Shown here one piece after another: positions 23,660-32,004 of a stretch of 32,292 nucleotides of DNA. Both the position numbers and the translations under genes were made by a program. Source of the stretch: Pseudomonas batumici. Lineage in GTDB: Bacteria > Pseudomonadota > Gammaproteobacteria > Pseudomonadales > Pseudomonadaceae. The notes beneath the pieces were generated by a model. It saw only the letters and a program-made list of their open reading frames with translations, had not been told where the DNA came from and ran no database searches. The stretch's first letter is position 1; the number at the start of each line of letters is the position of its first letter. The stretch is taken from contig NZ_JXDG01000049.1 in the NCBI RefSeq assembly GCF_000820515.1, positions 1-32,292 on the forward strand, in the 5' to 3' direction.

Positions 23660-23869
23660 AACATCTCAGGGCCAGATCAAATATGTCTGGGCTTCGTGGG
23701 GCCAAACAGACGCCTTTGCCGGACGCTTAGAGGTAGGCTCTAAATCCCCGGATTTGGGAAAACAATTCCAAACGGATCTAATCGTTTCGCTAGGTGCAGG
23801 CTCCCGAGCCAAGTATTCGGCAATAGATCATGCCTACCATTCCATCACTGTTGCTTAACTTAATTAGAT

Positions 23870-23900
23870 GATCGCTCCCACTCAAAGCCCGGGAGCGATC
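23870..23900 (-). terminator. Hairpin terminator after chemoreceptor gene
   Basis: Perfect 10-bp arms GATCGCTCCC and GGGAGCGATC with an 11-nt loop lie 8 bp past the chemoreceptor stop. The following minus-strand sequence is AT-rich but not a pure T-tract. Confidence 0.65.
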
Positions 23901-23908
23901 TCGCTTCG

Positions 23909-25831
23909 TCAGACTTTGAAATGGCTGACCATCATCTGCAATTGGTTGCCCAGCCGCGCCAATTCGACACTCGATGCAGCGGTTTCGTCGCTGGCAGCAG
24001 CGGTTTGCTCGCAAGCGTCGCGCACATTGATGATGCTGCGGCTGATCTCTTCAGCCACGGCACTTTGCTGCTCGGCGGCCGCGGCGATCTGCTGGTTCAT
24101 CGACTGGATGTTGGACACCGTCCGGGTGATGTTTCCCAGTGACACACCAGCCTTGCGCGTCAGCGCCACGCTGCTGTCGGTCAGGGCGCGGCTGTTGTTC
24201 ATCACCGTGGCCACTTGTTGGGTGCCGTTCTGCAGACCGGCCACCAGGCCTTCGATTTCCTCGGTGGACTTCTGCGTACGCTGGGCCAGGCCGCGGACTT
24301 CGTCGGCCACCACCGCAAAACCACGACCCGCTTCACCGGCCCGGGCGGCTTCGATGGCCGCGTTGAGGGCCAGCAGGTTGGTCTGCTCAGCCACGGCCTT
24401 GATTACGTCCATGACAGTGCCGATCTTGTCGCTTTCCTGCTGCAGCACAGTCATGGCTTCGGTCGAACGCACCACTTCGGTGGCCAGGCGTTCGATCTGG
24501 GCAATGGCCTCGCCGACCACCTTGTCGCCTTCGCGGGCCTCACCGTCCGCCGCGGCGGCGGCCTGGGACGCCTGTTCGGCATTGCGCGCGACTTCCTGAA
24601 CAGTGGCGGTCATTTCGTGCATCGCCGTGGCGACCTGGTCGGTTTCGATTTTCTGGCTGTTGACCCCGGTGCTGGTCTGTTCGGTGACGGCCGACAGTTC
24701 CTCGGCGGCGCTGGCTATCTGGGTGACGCCGTCGCGGATACCGCTGATCAGGTCGCGCAGGGTCGTGCCCATGCGCTGGATGCCTTGTTGCAACACCCCC
24801 AGTTCGTCACGGCGGGTCACCACCAGGTTCTGGGTGAGGTCACCGCCAGCAATGCGCTCGACCACTGCCAGGGTGTCGCGGATCGGACGGGTGATCTGGC
24901 GGCTGATGATGAAAGCAGCCAAAATACCCAGCAGCAGGGTCAACAGGGTACTGCCCAACTGCAGGGTACGAGTATGGGCGACTTCGCTGTCGCGGCTATC
25001 GAGTTGAATCTGGTAAAGCGCGTCGCTAAGGGCCCATACCTCGCTCCCTTGGTCGGCCAATTCCTTGCTCATCAGGGTAACGACGTTGATAGCTGTTTTG
25101 TAGGCCTGCAAGGCTGTGCGGTAGTTGCCCAGGGCAGTTTCCAGCTGGCGCAGTGCATCCGGTTGGGGCGAGCTGAAATGTTCACCAAGCTGTTTCAGGC
25201 CATCGATGGTTTCATTGAGCTGGTTGAAGGCCTTTTTTTCGGTATCTGGGGTGCTCTCGGCGATGTAACCGCGAACTTCGAAACGGCTCAGCAGGAACTG
25301 TTCCTTGGTTTGGGTGATGGCCTGGAAGCGTTCGAAACGCTCCACATCGCCTGGGGGCATTTGCAGCACGCTACGGCGGACCGCCTCGATCAGCTTGAAG
25401 GCCGCTTCGCCGCTGTCGCCGAAGACTTGGCGTGCACTGCCGCGGGAGCGATACGCGTCGCGCATTTTATTCAGCGATTGCTGGTAGTTGCTGATGATAG
25501 CCGCTTGTTCTTTGGCCAGCTTAAGGCTTTTCGGATTTTGCATATGACCAATCAGTTTTTGCTGCTGGATGATGAACGCATCCAGATTGACCTGCATATT
25601 CTGTGCAGCGGTTTCATCACCATTGCTCAGCATGTATTGCAGGCGGCTCACGCGTACGTTGGTCAGCAACGCGTTTAACTGGGTGACCTCGCCAGTTCGG
25701 TTGCTGCGGAAGATCAGGCTGTCCAGGCTGGTCCAACTGATCAGGGCCAGGACGATAGTAAGGACCAGAACCAGGCCGAATCCCAGGCCCAGTTTGAGGC
25801 TGACGCTAATATTGCCGAACAGCTTATTCAT
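23909..25831 (-). CDS. Methyl-accepting chemotaxis protein with HBM-type sensor (McpS-like)
   Basis: A 640-residue chemoreceptor. TM1 spans about residues 11-33, a periplasmic all-helical domain of roughly 255 residues follows, and TM2 spans about 290-310. After these come HAMP (about 311-363, with ITRPIRDTLAVVERIAGGDLTQ) and the cytoplasmic signalling domain, with its conserved tip EQTNLLALNAAIEAARAGEAGRGFAVVADEVR near residue 490. The size and helical pattern of the sensor match the helical bimodular (HBM) domain of P. putida McpS, a receptor for TCA-cycle organic acids. The ligand here is not certain; dicarboxylates are plausible given the malonate genes nearby. It ends in DNA flanked by a transposase remnant, yet the gene is intact. 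Confidence 0.9.
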   Translation of the reverse strand: MNKLFGNISVSLKLGLGFGLVLVLTIVLALISWTSLDSLIFRSNRTGEVTQLNALLTNVRVSRLQYMLSNGDETAAQNMQVNLDAFIIQQQKLIGHMQNPKSLKLAKEQAAIISNYQQSLNKMRDAYRSRGSARQVFGDSGEAAFKLIEAVRRSVLQMPPGDVERFERFQAITQTKEQFLLSRFEVRGYIAESTPDTEKKAFNQLNETIDGLKQLGEHFSSPQPDALRQLETALGNYRTALQAYKTAINVVTLMSKELADQGSEVWALSDALYQIQLDSRDSEVAHTRTLQLGSTLLTLLLGILAAFIISRQITRPIRDTLAVVERIAGGDLTQNLVVTRRDELGVLQQGIQRMGTTLRDLISGIRDGVTQIASAAEELSAVTEQTSTGVNSQKIETDQVATAMHEMTATVQEVARNAEQASQAAAAADGEAREGDKVVGEAIAQIERLATEVVRSTEAMTVLQQESDKIGTVMDVIKAVAEQTNLLALNAAIEAARAGEAGRGFAVVADEVRGLAQRTQKSTEEIEGLVAGLQNGTQQVATVMNNSRALTDSSVALTRKAGVSLGNITRTVSNIQSMNQQIAAAAEQQSAVAEEISRSIINVRDACEQTAAASDETAASSVELARLGNQLQMMVSHFKV

Positions 25832-25865
25832 TCAATCTCTCTCAGGGCATTTTGTTGTTGGTTTT

Positions 25866-26325
25866 CAGGTACTACCAAGCTGAGGCTTGATCACTCGAAA
25901 CGGATGCTCAACCTTGCCACTGACTTGAACTTTCGCATATTAGATTTTGGTCTCAGACGGCCCATCAAACTATTTCCGCGTGTTCTTATAGCTGTTGGGC
26001 CAGACTGCAATCGACCAGATCATCTTGGGACCCTGATGTTCAGAACGCTTGTCGACATCGGTGCAACCGACATCACCACACACGTGAATTTCCTCGTCGT
26101 GCGGCAACTGATCGACTGAGTCACGTCCGCCACATTCGCCGCCGCGTCCACCAGGTTATGGATCAAGTCGGATTCGGTATCGACGTCAATGTGCGATTTC
26201 ATTCGAAAAAAAGTATTGGTCGCTCCTTTCTTGGTCTGATGTATTTCGGGGGCACGTTTGCCTCCCTTGTTCTTGGTCGAACTGGGCGTATGAATGATTG
26301 TCGCGTCGACAGCAGTGCCTTAGGC
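25866..26325 (-). pseudogene. Decayed IS5-family transposase
   Basis: Fragments on the minus strand line up in order with IS5/ISPsy-type transposases. VDATIIHTPSSTKNKGGK and PEIHQTKKG are followed by FFRMKSHIDVDTESDLIHNL. After a frame change come HDEEIHVCGDVGCTDVDKR, then, after stops, VEHPFRVIKPQLG ending at 25866. Multiple frameshifts and stops make it non-functional. The 5' part and any terminal inverted repeats were not identified. It ends 35 bp from the chemoreceptor start. Confidence 0.75.
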
Positions 26326-26715
26326 TCTGTAAGAAATCCCGAGAAAACTAACCGCCAACTCTTGGGAGCTGAGATTTTCATGCCTTAAACCCGGAACAAG
26401 ACCCTTCGGACGCTGGTGCCAGCAGATCAGATTGATTTGCTGCCTCAGCGTGGCCCGACGTTATCGAGCTGAAGCGGTGTCGCGAAAGAAGCACTCAACC
26501 CGTTCATCCACGAGCTGGCGGTCGGGGTGAAGTAATACGTGTCCGTCACTGTCGGTCTCGGTCACAAAGGAAGTCGGAGATAGAGACGAACGAATTATGC
26601 GGCGGTATTGAAGCCGACTGTACAGCTACCGCCTCTGGCGAACGCATTCGCACATCGGGCAACACAACACAACACCGCTTGGGCATAATCAACGGACTGA
26701 AAAAGAGTCTGCGCC
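26326..26715. other. Intergenic region upstream of mdcR
   Basis: No gene is recognised in these 390 bp; part may be further insertion-sequence debris. An inverted repeat GGCGGTA...TACCGCC lies near 26601-26632, about 85-115 bp upstream of mdcR, with unknown meaning. Confidence 0.3.
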
Positions 26716-27630
26716 ATGTTGATCGACGAAGAACTGACCCTGAAAAAGCTTGAGGTGTTTCTGGCCTTCATGCGCACCGGCAACCTGGCCCGTGCGGCGG
26801 CCGAACTGCAGAGCAGCAATGTCAGCGTGCACCGGGCCATTCACTCGCTGGAAAGCGCATTGCGCTGCCCGCTGTTCAAGCATGAAGGACGCAACCTGAC
26901 GCCACTGGAAAGCGCCCATGTGCTTGAAGAGCGAGCGCAGAAGCTGATTCAGGATGTGCTCGAGACCGTACGTTTGACCCGCGAAGCCGCCGGCTTCTCG
27001 GCCCAGCGTTTCAAGCTCGGCTCGCTGTATTCGCTGACAGTCAAGACCGTGCCGCAGCTAATCATGGGCCTGAAGATTCGCCGCAGCGAACTAAACATCG
27101 ACCTGATCCTCGGCTCGAACATCGACTTGCTGTACAAGCTCAAGAACATGGAAGTCGACGCGATCCTGGTGTCCCTGGACGGCAGCGTCAACGACCCGGA
27201 CTGCGAGCAGATTCAGCTGTTTACCGACGATATCTTCCTCGCCACGCCGGCCGACTCACCGTTTGCCCAACGGACCGAAGTCGACCTTGCCGAGGTGCGT
27301 AACGAGACCTTCATTACCCTGACCCAGGGCTTCGCAACGCACCAGGACAGCATTCGGTTCTTCAAGCAGGCGGGGTTCGAGCCGAAGGTGGCGATGCAGG
27401 TCAACGACATCTTCACCCTGTTGAGCATGGTCAGCTCCGGGGTCGGTTATGCGCTGCTGCCAGGGCGGGTTGCCGCGGTATACGAGAACCGGGTGAAGCT
27501 GATTCCGTTGCAGGAACGCTATCGGTTGCAGCAGCACATTGGGGTGGTGTTTCTGAAGGCCAAGGAGCGAGACCCGAATCTGCTGGCGTTGTTGGCGGAG
27601 TGTCGGATGTATGCCCATCGGCATGCCTGA
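26716..27630 (+). CDS. mdcR: LysR-type regulator of malonate genes (MdcR)
   Basis: A 304-residue LysR-family protein. The N-terminal winged HTH (residues about 8-67, with LKKLEVFLAFMRTGNLARAAAEL and VHRAIHSLE) is followed by a substrate-binding domain (from about residue 95; GFATHQDSIRFFKQAGFEP and SSGVGYALLPGRVA are visible). The sequence style and its position at the end of the mdc/mad operon identify it as MdcR, which in other bacteria activates malonate decarboxylase genes in response to malonate. It converges on madM across a REPIN, whereas many mdc clusters have mdcR in line with the operon. Confidence 0.88.
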   Translation: MLIDEELTLKKLEVFLAFMRTGNLARAAAELQSSNVSVHRAIHSLESALRCPLFKHEGRNLTPLESAHVLEERAQKLIQDVLETVRLTREAAGFSAQRFKLGSLYSLTVKTVPQLIMGLKIRRSELNIDLILGSNIDLLYKLKNMEVDAILVSLDGSVNDPDCEQIQLFTDDIFLATPADSPFAQRTEVDLAEVRNETFITLTQGFATHQDSIRFFKQAGFEPKVAMQVNDIFTLLSMVSSGVGYALLPGRVAAVYENRVKLIPLQERYRLQQHIGVVFLKAKERDPNLLALLAECRMYAHRHA

Positions 27631-27644
27631 AACCGAGGCGCCCC

Positions 27645-27709
27645 CTTCGCGAGCAAGCCCGCTCCCACAGGAGAACGAATTCCAAGTGGGAGCGGGCTTG
27701 CTCGCGAAG
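27645..27709. repeat. REPIN-type element between mdcR and madM
   Basis: Two perfect inverted 24-bp arms (27645-27668 and 27686-27709) surround a 17-bp spacer. The arm contains CGCGAGCAAGC-type REP sequence typical of fluorescent pseudomonads. Lying between convergent genes, it may also serve as a bidirectional terminator. Confidence 0.85.
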
Positions 27710-27740
27710 ACGGCAGCCCATTCAACAAATAATCAAAGCC

Positions 27741-28505
27741 CTAGCCGACAATCCCGCGAACGATGAAGTACAGCAACGACGGCCCCAGCAGGCAGCCCAA
27801 CCCGGTATGAAACGTCGCCGTCAGCGCGCCATACGGTACCAACCGCCGATCCGTCGCCGCGAGGCCCGCAGTCACACCGCTGACGGTGCCGGCCAACCCA
27901 CCGAAGACCATCGCCGAGCGCGGGTTATCAAGCCCCATCCAGCGTGCGGCCATCGGAGTGCAGACCATCACCAGGATGGCCTTGATCAACCCCGTGGCAA
28001 TCGACAGCGCGACCACATCGGAGCTGGCGCCAATCGCCGCGCCGGTGACCGGACCGACGATGTAGGTCACCGTACCGGCGCCAATGGTGGTTATGCTCAC
28101 TGCATCGCGATAGCCGAATGCCCAGGCGATGCACGCCCCGACGATAAACGGCAGCACGGTACCCAGCAGCAGCGCGAGCGCCCCGATAAACCCGGCCTTG
28201 CGCGCTTCGGTGGCCTGCACTTCGAAGGCCGTGGCGACGATCGCAAAGTCCCGCAGCATGGCGCCGCCCATCAGGCCGATGCCGGAAAACACCGCGATGT
28301 CCGCCAGGCCTTTCTGCCCACCGGTGATCGTGCCGCCGACCCAGGCCAGCACCAAGCCGATGACGATGGCAATCGCCGAGCCATGAATCCGTCCGAACGT
28401 CAGGCGTTTTGATAGCACTACGGAGATCCACATGATCACGCCGACGAATGCGAACGCTGTGACCAGATCGTTATGTTTCAGACCCGCTTCCATGAGATTC
28501 CACAT
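27741..28505 (-). CDS. madM: Malonate transporter subunit MadM
   Basis: A 254-residue integral membrane protein starting at ATG 28505 (MWNLMEAGLKHND), one base after the madL stop and with a GGGAGA site 7 nt upstream. Numerous hydrophobic helices and glycine-rich stretches (GIGLMGGAMLRD, GAGTVTYIVGPVTGAAIGAS) match MadM, the larger subunit of the MadLM sodium-dependent malonate importer. It acts with MadL to supply malonate for decarboxylation. Confidence 0.92.
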   Translation of the reverse strand: MWNLMEAGLKHNDLVTAFAFVGVIMWISVVLSKRLTFGRIHGSAIAIVIGLVLAWVGGTITGGQKGLADIAVFSGIGLMGGAMLRDFAIVATAFEVQATEARKAGFIGALALLLGTVLPFIVGACIAWAFGYRDAVSITTIGAGTVTYIVGPVTGAAIGASSDVVALSIATGLIKAILVMVCTPMAARWMGLDNPRSAMVFGGLAGTVSGVTAGLAATDRRLVPYGALTATFHTGLGCLLGPSLLYFIVRGIVG

Positions 28506-28506
28506 A

Positions 28507-28923
28507 TCAGTGTCTCCCGATCGAGGCGGCATCCGAGGTTATGTCCTCAGGCTCATCCGGCAAGGGCTCGCCTTTGTGGATCCGGCTGATAAAAGCAATG
28601 GTGCAACCACAGGTCACTACCGAACCGATGGCGGCCAGCACGGCCACCGGGCCGCCGTGCAAGGCGGCGACGACGTTCTGTTGCGCGGCCATGGCCACCA
28701 CCACCGGAATGTACATGGCGCCCCAGAAGCCGACGCCCAGCTCGCATTCCTTGGTCATGCCGCCGCGCTTGTGCGTCCACAACTTCACGAGAATAAGCAG
28801 GATCATCGCGATACCGACCCCGCCGACGTTGGACTTGACGCCCAATAACACGCCGAGCATGTCACCCACAAACACCCCTGCCAGCGTACAGATCGCCAGC
28901 AGTGCCACACCGTAAATAATCAT
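28507..28923 (-). CDS. madL: Malonate transporter subunit MadL
   Basis: A 138-residue membrane protein. The ATG at 28923 (MIIYGVALLAICTLAGVF) is chosen because an AGGA site lies 8 nt upstream; the longer frame relies on a TTG. About four helices are visible, with the central GGVGIAMILLILVKLW and VGFWGAMYIPVVVAM typical of MadL. The 66-bp gap before it contains the end of the mdcGH scar. Import requires both MadL and MadM. Confidence 0.92.
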   Translation of the reverse strand: MIIYGVALLAICTLAGVFVGDMLGVLLGVKSNVGGVGIAMILLILVKLWTHKRGGMTKECELGVGFWGAMYIPVVVAMAAQQNVVAALHGGPVAVLAAIGSVVTCGCTIAFISRIHKGEPLPDEPEDITSDAASIGRH

Positions 28924-28988
28924 TGTTGTTGTCCTCAAAGTGCATCGTCGAAGTTATTGTTTTTTGTCCTTCGTAGCCTGAGCGGTGT

Positions 28989-29084
28989 CTAGGGTCGACG
29001 GTTTCCCTCCTCACGCAACAACGCTTGCAACGTGTCCAGGCGAACACCGTCAAAGGCCAGGTCATGGGCCAGAAACCCGTTCAC
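28989..29084 (-). pseudogene. Fused remnant of mdcG 5' end and mdcH 3' end
   Basis: A GTG overlapping the mdcE stop as GTGA opens a 31-codon frame: VNGFLAHDL, resembling the MdcG N-terminus, runs straight into AFDGVRLDTLQALLREE, resembling an MdcH C-terminus, and stops at TAG 28989-28991. In standard Pseudomonas clusters mdcG and mdcH lie exactly here, between mdcE and madL. I read it as an internal deletion removing nearly all of both genes. The MdcG/MdcH likeness is from memory and needs alignment. Confidence 0.55.
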
Positions 29085-29884
29085 CATTGCTCACGCAACA
29101 GTTGGCGAACCTTGCTCGATGCCGCACGTTTGGTCGCGCCCAGACGGGAGCTCAAATCAGCCCCGGTGGCTTCAATGTCGCTAATGGCCGGGAGCAAGCG
29201 GTCGATGACCCTAGCCAGATCACTCGCGGTCGGCTGCTCGATCTGCTCCACCGTCAGGGTTTCCCAGAGCAGGCCGAGACTGGCGTAACTGTCGATGTCA
29301 TAGGCCATCGGCGGCACGCTGGCGGCCAGGGCCTCCAGCTCTTCGACGCTGCGCAAGGTCACCCGCGCTGCCGAGGCCTTGCCCATGGCATGGACCATCA
29401 CCCCGGGATCGCGCAAGGCGATCAGCCGATTGGCCTGGTAACCGTGGGCCAGAAATGCCCCGGACATGGCCTTGCCCACCAGCAGCGCGATCACCGCATG
29501 CCCCGCCAGGCGGGCCCGGGCATAACTGTCCGCCGCACCGGCCAGGGCCTGGTGAATCCCCAGGGCTTCCTCGCGACGGCCGTAAGCCTGGCTCGGCACA
29601 TCGACAATGGCGACCAGGGCGCGCTTGTCCGTCCGTCCGCTGTCGGCCTCGATCACCTCGTCCACGGCCTTGGCCAGGCCCCAGCCTTCCAGCAGCCCGA
29701 CCTCGCCGTTGCGGGCACGGACAAAACGATTGGCCGGATCGGCCACCACCGCCAGAAAGCGCACCGGCTGGCCAGCGAGTTGGCCATCCGCCACTTTCAA
29801 TGAAGGCGGCAGGCCGGACACTTCGTCAGCGCCTGAGGCCAGCGCCTGGAACCAGTGCAAACCGCGCAGGGAATAAGCGCTCAT
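29081..29884 (-). CDS. mdcE: Malonate decarboxylase gamma subunit MdcE
   Basis: A 267-residue crotonase/carboxyltransferase-fold protein of normal MdcE length. It contains RALVAIVDVPSQAYGRREEALG, then a helical stretch with AGHAVIALLVGKAMSGAFLAHGYQ and a conserved C-terminal half ending RQLLREQW. Together with MdcD it forms the malonyl-S-ACP decarboxylase component in the cytosol. It is coupled to mdcD by an ATGA overlap. Its stop overlaps the GTG of the mdcGH scar. Confidence 0.92.
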   Translation of the reverse strand: MSAYSLRGLHWFQALASGADEVSGLPPSLKVADGQLAGQPVRFLAVVADPANRFVRARNGEVGLLEGWGLAKAVDEVIEADSGRTDKRALVAIVDVPSQAYGRREEALGIHQALAGAADSYARARLAGHAVIALLVGKAMSGAFLAHGYQANRLIALRDPGVMVHAMGKASAARVTLRSVEELEALAASVPPMAYDIDSYASLGLLWETLTVEQIEQPTASDLARVIDRLLPAISDIEATGADLSSRLGATKRAASSKVRQLLREQW

Positions 29885-30732
29885 GGGCGATCTCCTTGGA
29901 AAAGACGGCGTACCGTGGCCGGATCGATTTGAGGTTCGGCATCCAGCTCGGCCAGCCGTCGCAGGTACCAGTCCGCCTGCCGGCTGCGTTGCACATCGGG
30001 CAAACCGGCCTCCAGCAACTCGGCAATCTGTTGCCGGATCAACACCACGTCATCGGCCACATAACGATCCACCAGGCCGCTGGCGAAACGCTGCTCGCCA
30101 CCGGTCAGGCTCCAGATAAACGGCCGGTCACGGGAGTCGTACTCGTCCAGCCCGGCCTCCTGCTCGATCACCTGCGGGCCGTTGAGACCCAGGCGGGCCT
30201 CCTGGGTCACCACCAGATAGCTGCACAGCGCCGCCGCGATGGACATGCCGCCAAAACAGCCGACGCTACCCGCCACCACGCCGATCACCGGCTGATAACG
30301 GCGCAGATCGACAATCGCCGCGTGGATATCGGCGATGGCCGCCAACCCCAGGTTGGCCTCCTGCAAACGCACGCCGCCGGTTTCCAGCAGCAACACGGCG
30401 CGGGTCGGAATGCCGTTGCGGTTGTCTTCAGCAGCCAACTCCAAGGCGCCGGCGATTTTCGCGCCGCCCACTTCACCGAGACTGCCGCCCTGGAACGCGC
30501 CTTCGATGGCGGCGATCACCACCGGCAGGCCGTCGATGCTGCCCTTGGCAATCACCACGCCATCGTCGGCCTGGGGCACCACGCCCTGGCGTTCGAGCCA
30601 AGGCGACATGACCCGGGCGAACGGGTCGAGCAACTCGCGAAAACTGCCGCGATCGAGCAAGGCCCGTGCCCGCTGCCGAGCACCGAGTTCGACGAAGCTG
30701 TGCTTGTGCAACAAACGCTCGCTGTCAGTCAT
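29881..30732 (-). CDS. mdcD: Malonate decarboxylase beta subunit MdcD
   Basis: A 283-residue carboxyltransferase-fold subunit starting at ATG 30732 (MTDSERLLHKHSFVELGARQ), overlapping mdcC by 8 bp. The oxyanion-type glycines lie in GAFQGGSLGEVGGAK and VAGSVGCFGGMSIAAAL; LLLETGGVRLQEANLG lies between them. MdcD and MdcE together remove CO2 from malonyl-S-ACP to regenerate acetyl-S-ACP. Confidence 0.92.
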   Translation of the reverse strand: MTDSERLLHKHSFVELGARQRARALLDRGSFRELLDPFARVMSPWLERQGVVPQADDGVVIAKGSIDGLPVVIAAIEGAFQGGSLGEVGGAKIAGALELAAEDNRNGIPTRAVLLLETGGVRLQEANLGLAAIADIHAAIVDLRRYQPVIGVVAGSVGCFGGMSIAAALCSYLVVTQEARLGLNGPQVIEQEAGLDEYDSRDRPFIWSLTGGEQRFASGLVDRYVADDVVLIRQQIAELLEAGLPDVQRSRQADWYLRRLAELDAEPQIDPATVRRLFQGDRP

Positions 30733-31024
30733 GGCCGATCTCCTCGAAACCTTGCTCCAGGCGCAAGCGGACCACACCGGGGGTGGCACCGAAATCATGG
30801 ATGGCGATGCTCAGCGCAGGCGGCAACTGGCCGTCGAACAGCCGCTCGAACAAGTGTTGCCAGCGGGCGGAGCTGCCGTTCACCGAGGTCGTCACCTGGA
30901 TCGACAACGTGCCGGGATGGCCGGGTTCCAGCAACACTTCCAGGTCACCCGAGCCGACGCAGCCCACCAGTGCCCGGCCTTTGGGCGGTTGCCCGGCGGG
31001 GAATTCAAAGGACAATTTTTCCAT
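30725..31024 (-). CDS. mdcC: Malonate decarboxylase acyl carrier protein MdcC
   Basis: A 99-residue delta subunit whose ATG at 31024 shares one base with the mdcB stop. The serine that carries the phosphoribosyl-dephospho-CoA group is S25 in GCVGSGDLEVL. MdcC shuttles the acetyl/malonyl thioester between MdcA and MdcDE. Loading this serine needs the MdcB product and the MdcG transferase, and mdcG appears deleted here, so the protein may stay in the apo form. Confidence 0.92.
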   Translation of the reverse strand: MEKLSFEFPAGQPPKGRALVGCVGSGDLEVLLEPGHPGTLSIQVTTSVNGSSARWQHLFERLFDGQLPPALSIAIHDFGATPGVVRLRLEQGFEEIGHD

Positions 31025-32004
31025 CACAAGGCTTCCTGTTCGAGGCGGTCGATCAGCAGGCAGGCGGCGAGCAGATCCGCCGCGCCCCCCGGTGAAGCGT
31101 TCATCGCCAAAAGCTGTTGATCCAATTCATGCAGGCAGCGCCGTCCGGCCAGGCTAGCGCTGCCGCCCGCCTCCAGCACGGCGCGGGCGCCCTGTTGCAT
31201 GGCCTGCAGACCGGGCACGCCGGCGCGGTAGAGCACGCAGGTGTCGGCCAGCGTGGTCATTATCGCGAGCAAGGCATCCAGCCGGGCGTTCTGTTCGCCG
31301 TGACCGGCGAGCCGGCTGCGCTGGAGTTGCGGCAGGCCGAGGCGGGTCACCGCCGGGAAGCCCAGCTGTGCCTCTTCACGGGCACCGCGAGCACCGTAGC
31401 GTTGCGCGACCTGGCTGCCGTGGCTGGTGCTGTTGGGCGCGTAACGGTCTTCCAGCAAGGCCAGGCGCGCGGCGCGCAGGGTCAGGGCATTGGCGGTCAC
31501 GGAGCGAGGGTCCAGCGCGGCGGCCGCCACCAATAGCCCCAAGGCCCAGATAGCCCCGCGATGGGTATTCACGCCGCAGGTGGTCTGCAGCATCACCTGC
31601 TCGCCTTCGCGACCAATGCGGCCCAGCGCTTCACGCAACTCCCTGTAGGAGCGAGCTTGCTCGCGATGGGCGTCAACGATAACGCGGGGAACCTGATACC
31701 CCGCGGCGCCTGGACCACCATCGCGAGCAAGCTCGCTCCTACAGTGGCCGGTGTTTTCCGTCATGTCGCCGACGTTATCCATGCCTTGCGCCGCTTCGGC
31801 CATCTCCTTGAACATCGGCCAAAGCGACAACGCCGAGGCATGCATCAGGCCCAGATGCAGATCGGTGTGCGCACCGTTACCGCGTCGGTCCACCAAGGCC
31901 GGCTTGGGCGACAGGTCGGCTTCGTCGATCAGCGCTTCCACCGCGAAGTCCGCCAGGCGCTCGGCCAGGGACAGGGGTTGGGCTTGCAGATTGAAGGCGT
32001 GCAT
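31024..32004 (-). CDS. mdcB: MdcB, triphosphoribosyl-dephospho-CoA synthase, with in-frame REPIN insertion
   Basis: A 326-residue CitG/MdcB-family protein that makes the prosthetic-group precursor for MdcC. Conserved landmarks are LSPKPALVDRRGNGAHTDLHLGLM (residues about 31-54), CGVNTHRGAIWALG (about 143-156) and PGGAADLLAACLLIDRLE near the end. Family proteins are around 290 residues. Residues 88 to about 120 (beginning CRSELARDGG) are encoded by a REPIN and lie between the N-terminal helices and the conserved LREALGRIGREGE. The frame is kept, but the extra 33 residues sit close to the core and may impair activity. The ATG abuts the mdcA stop. Confidence 0.92.
   Translation of the reverse strand: MHAFNLQAQPLSLAERLADFAVEALIDEADLSPKPALVDRRGNGAHTDLHLGLMHASALSLWPMFKEMAEAAQGMDNVGDMTENTGHCRSELARDGGPGAAGYQVPRVIVDAHREQARSYRELREALGRIGREGEQVMLQTTCGVNTHRGAIWALGLLVAAAALDPRSVTANALTLRAARLALLEDRYAPNSTSHGSQVAQRYGARGAREEAQLGFPAVTRLGLPQLQRSRLAGHGEQNARLDALLAIMTTLADTCVLYRAGVPGLQAMQQGARAVLEAGGSASLAGRRCLHELDQQLLAMNASPGGAADLLAACLLIDRLEQEAL
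31644..31743. repeat. REPIN inserted within mdcB
   Basis: Perfect 26-bp inverted arms (31644-31669 and 31718-31743), beginning TGTAGGAGCGAGCTTGCTCG, surround a 48-bp middle that itself holds CGCGGGG/CCCCGCG arms (31683-31689 and 31699-31705). The 100-bp element is read through in the mdcB frame without a stop. Confidence 0.9.

Noticed and set aside
24215..25678. A 487-codon plus-strand open frame
   Set aside because: It is antisense to the intact chemoreceptor gene and shows no recognisable domain.
29010..29100. 11-bp direct repeat CTCACGCAACA (29010-29020 and 29090-29100) as the deletion junction of mdcGH
   Set aside because: The first copy lies inside the MdcH-like tail and the second inside mdcE, not at the G/H fusion point, so it does not explain the deletion by simple recombination.
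29455..31095. A 546-codon plus-strand open frame
   Set aside because: It lies fully antisense to mdcE, mdcD and mdcC, which have clear family motifs; long antisense frames are expected in GC-rich DNA. Its composition (proline/arginine/histidine rich) looks non-coding.
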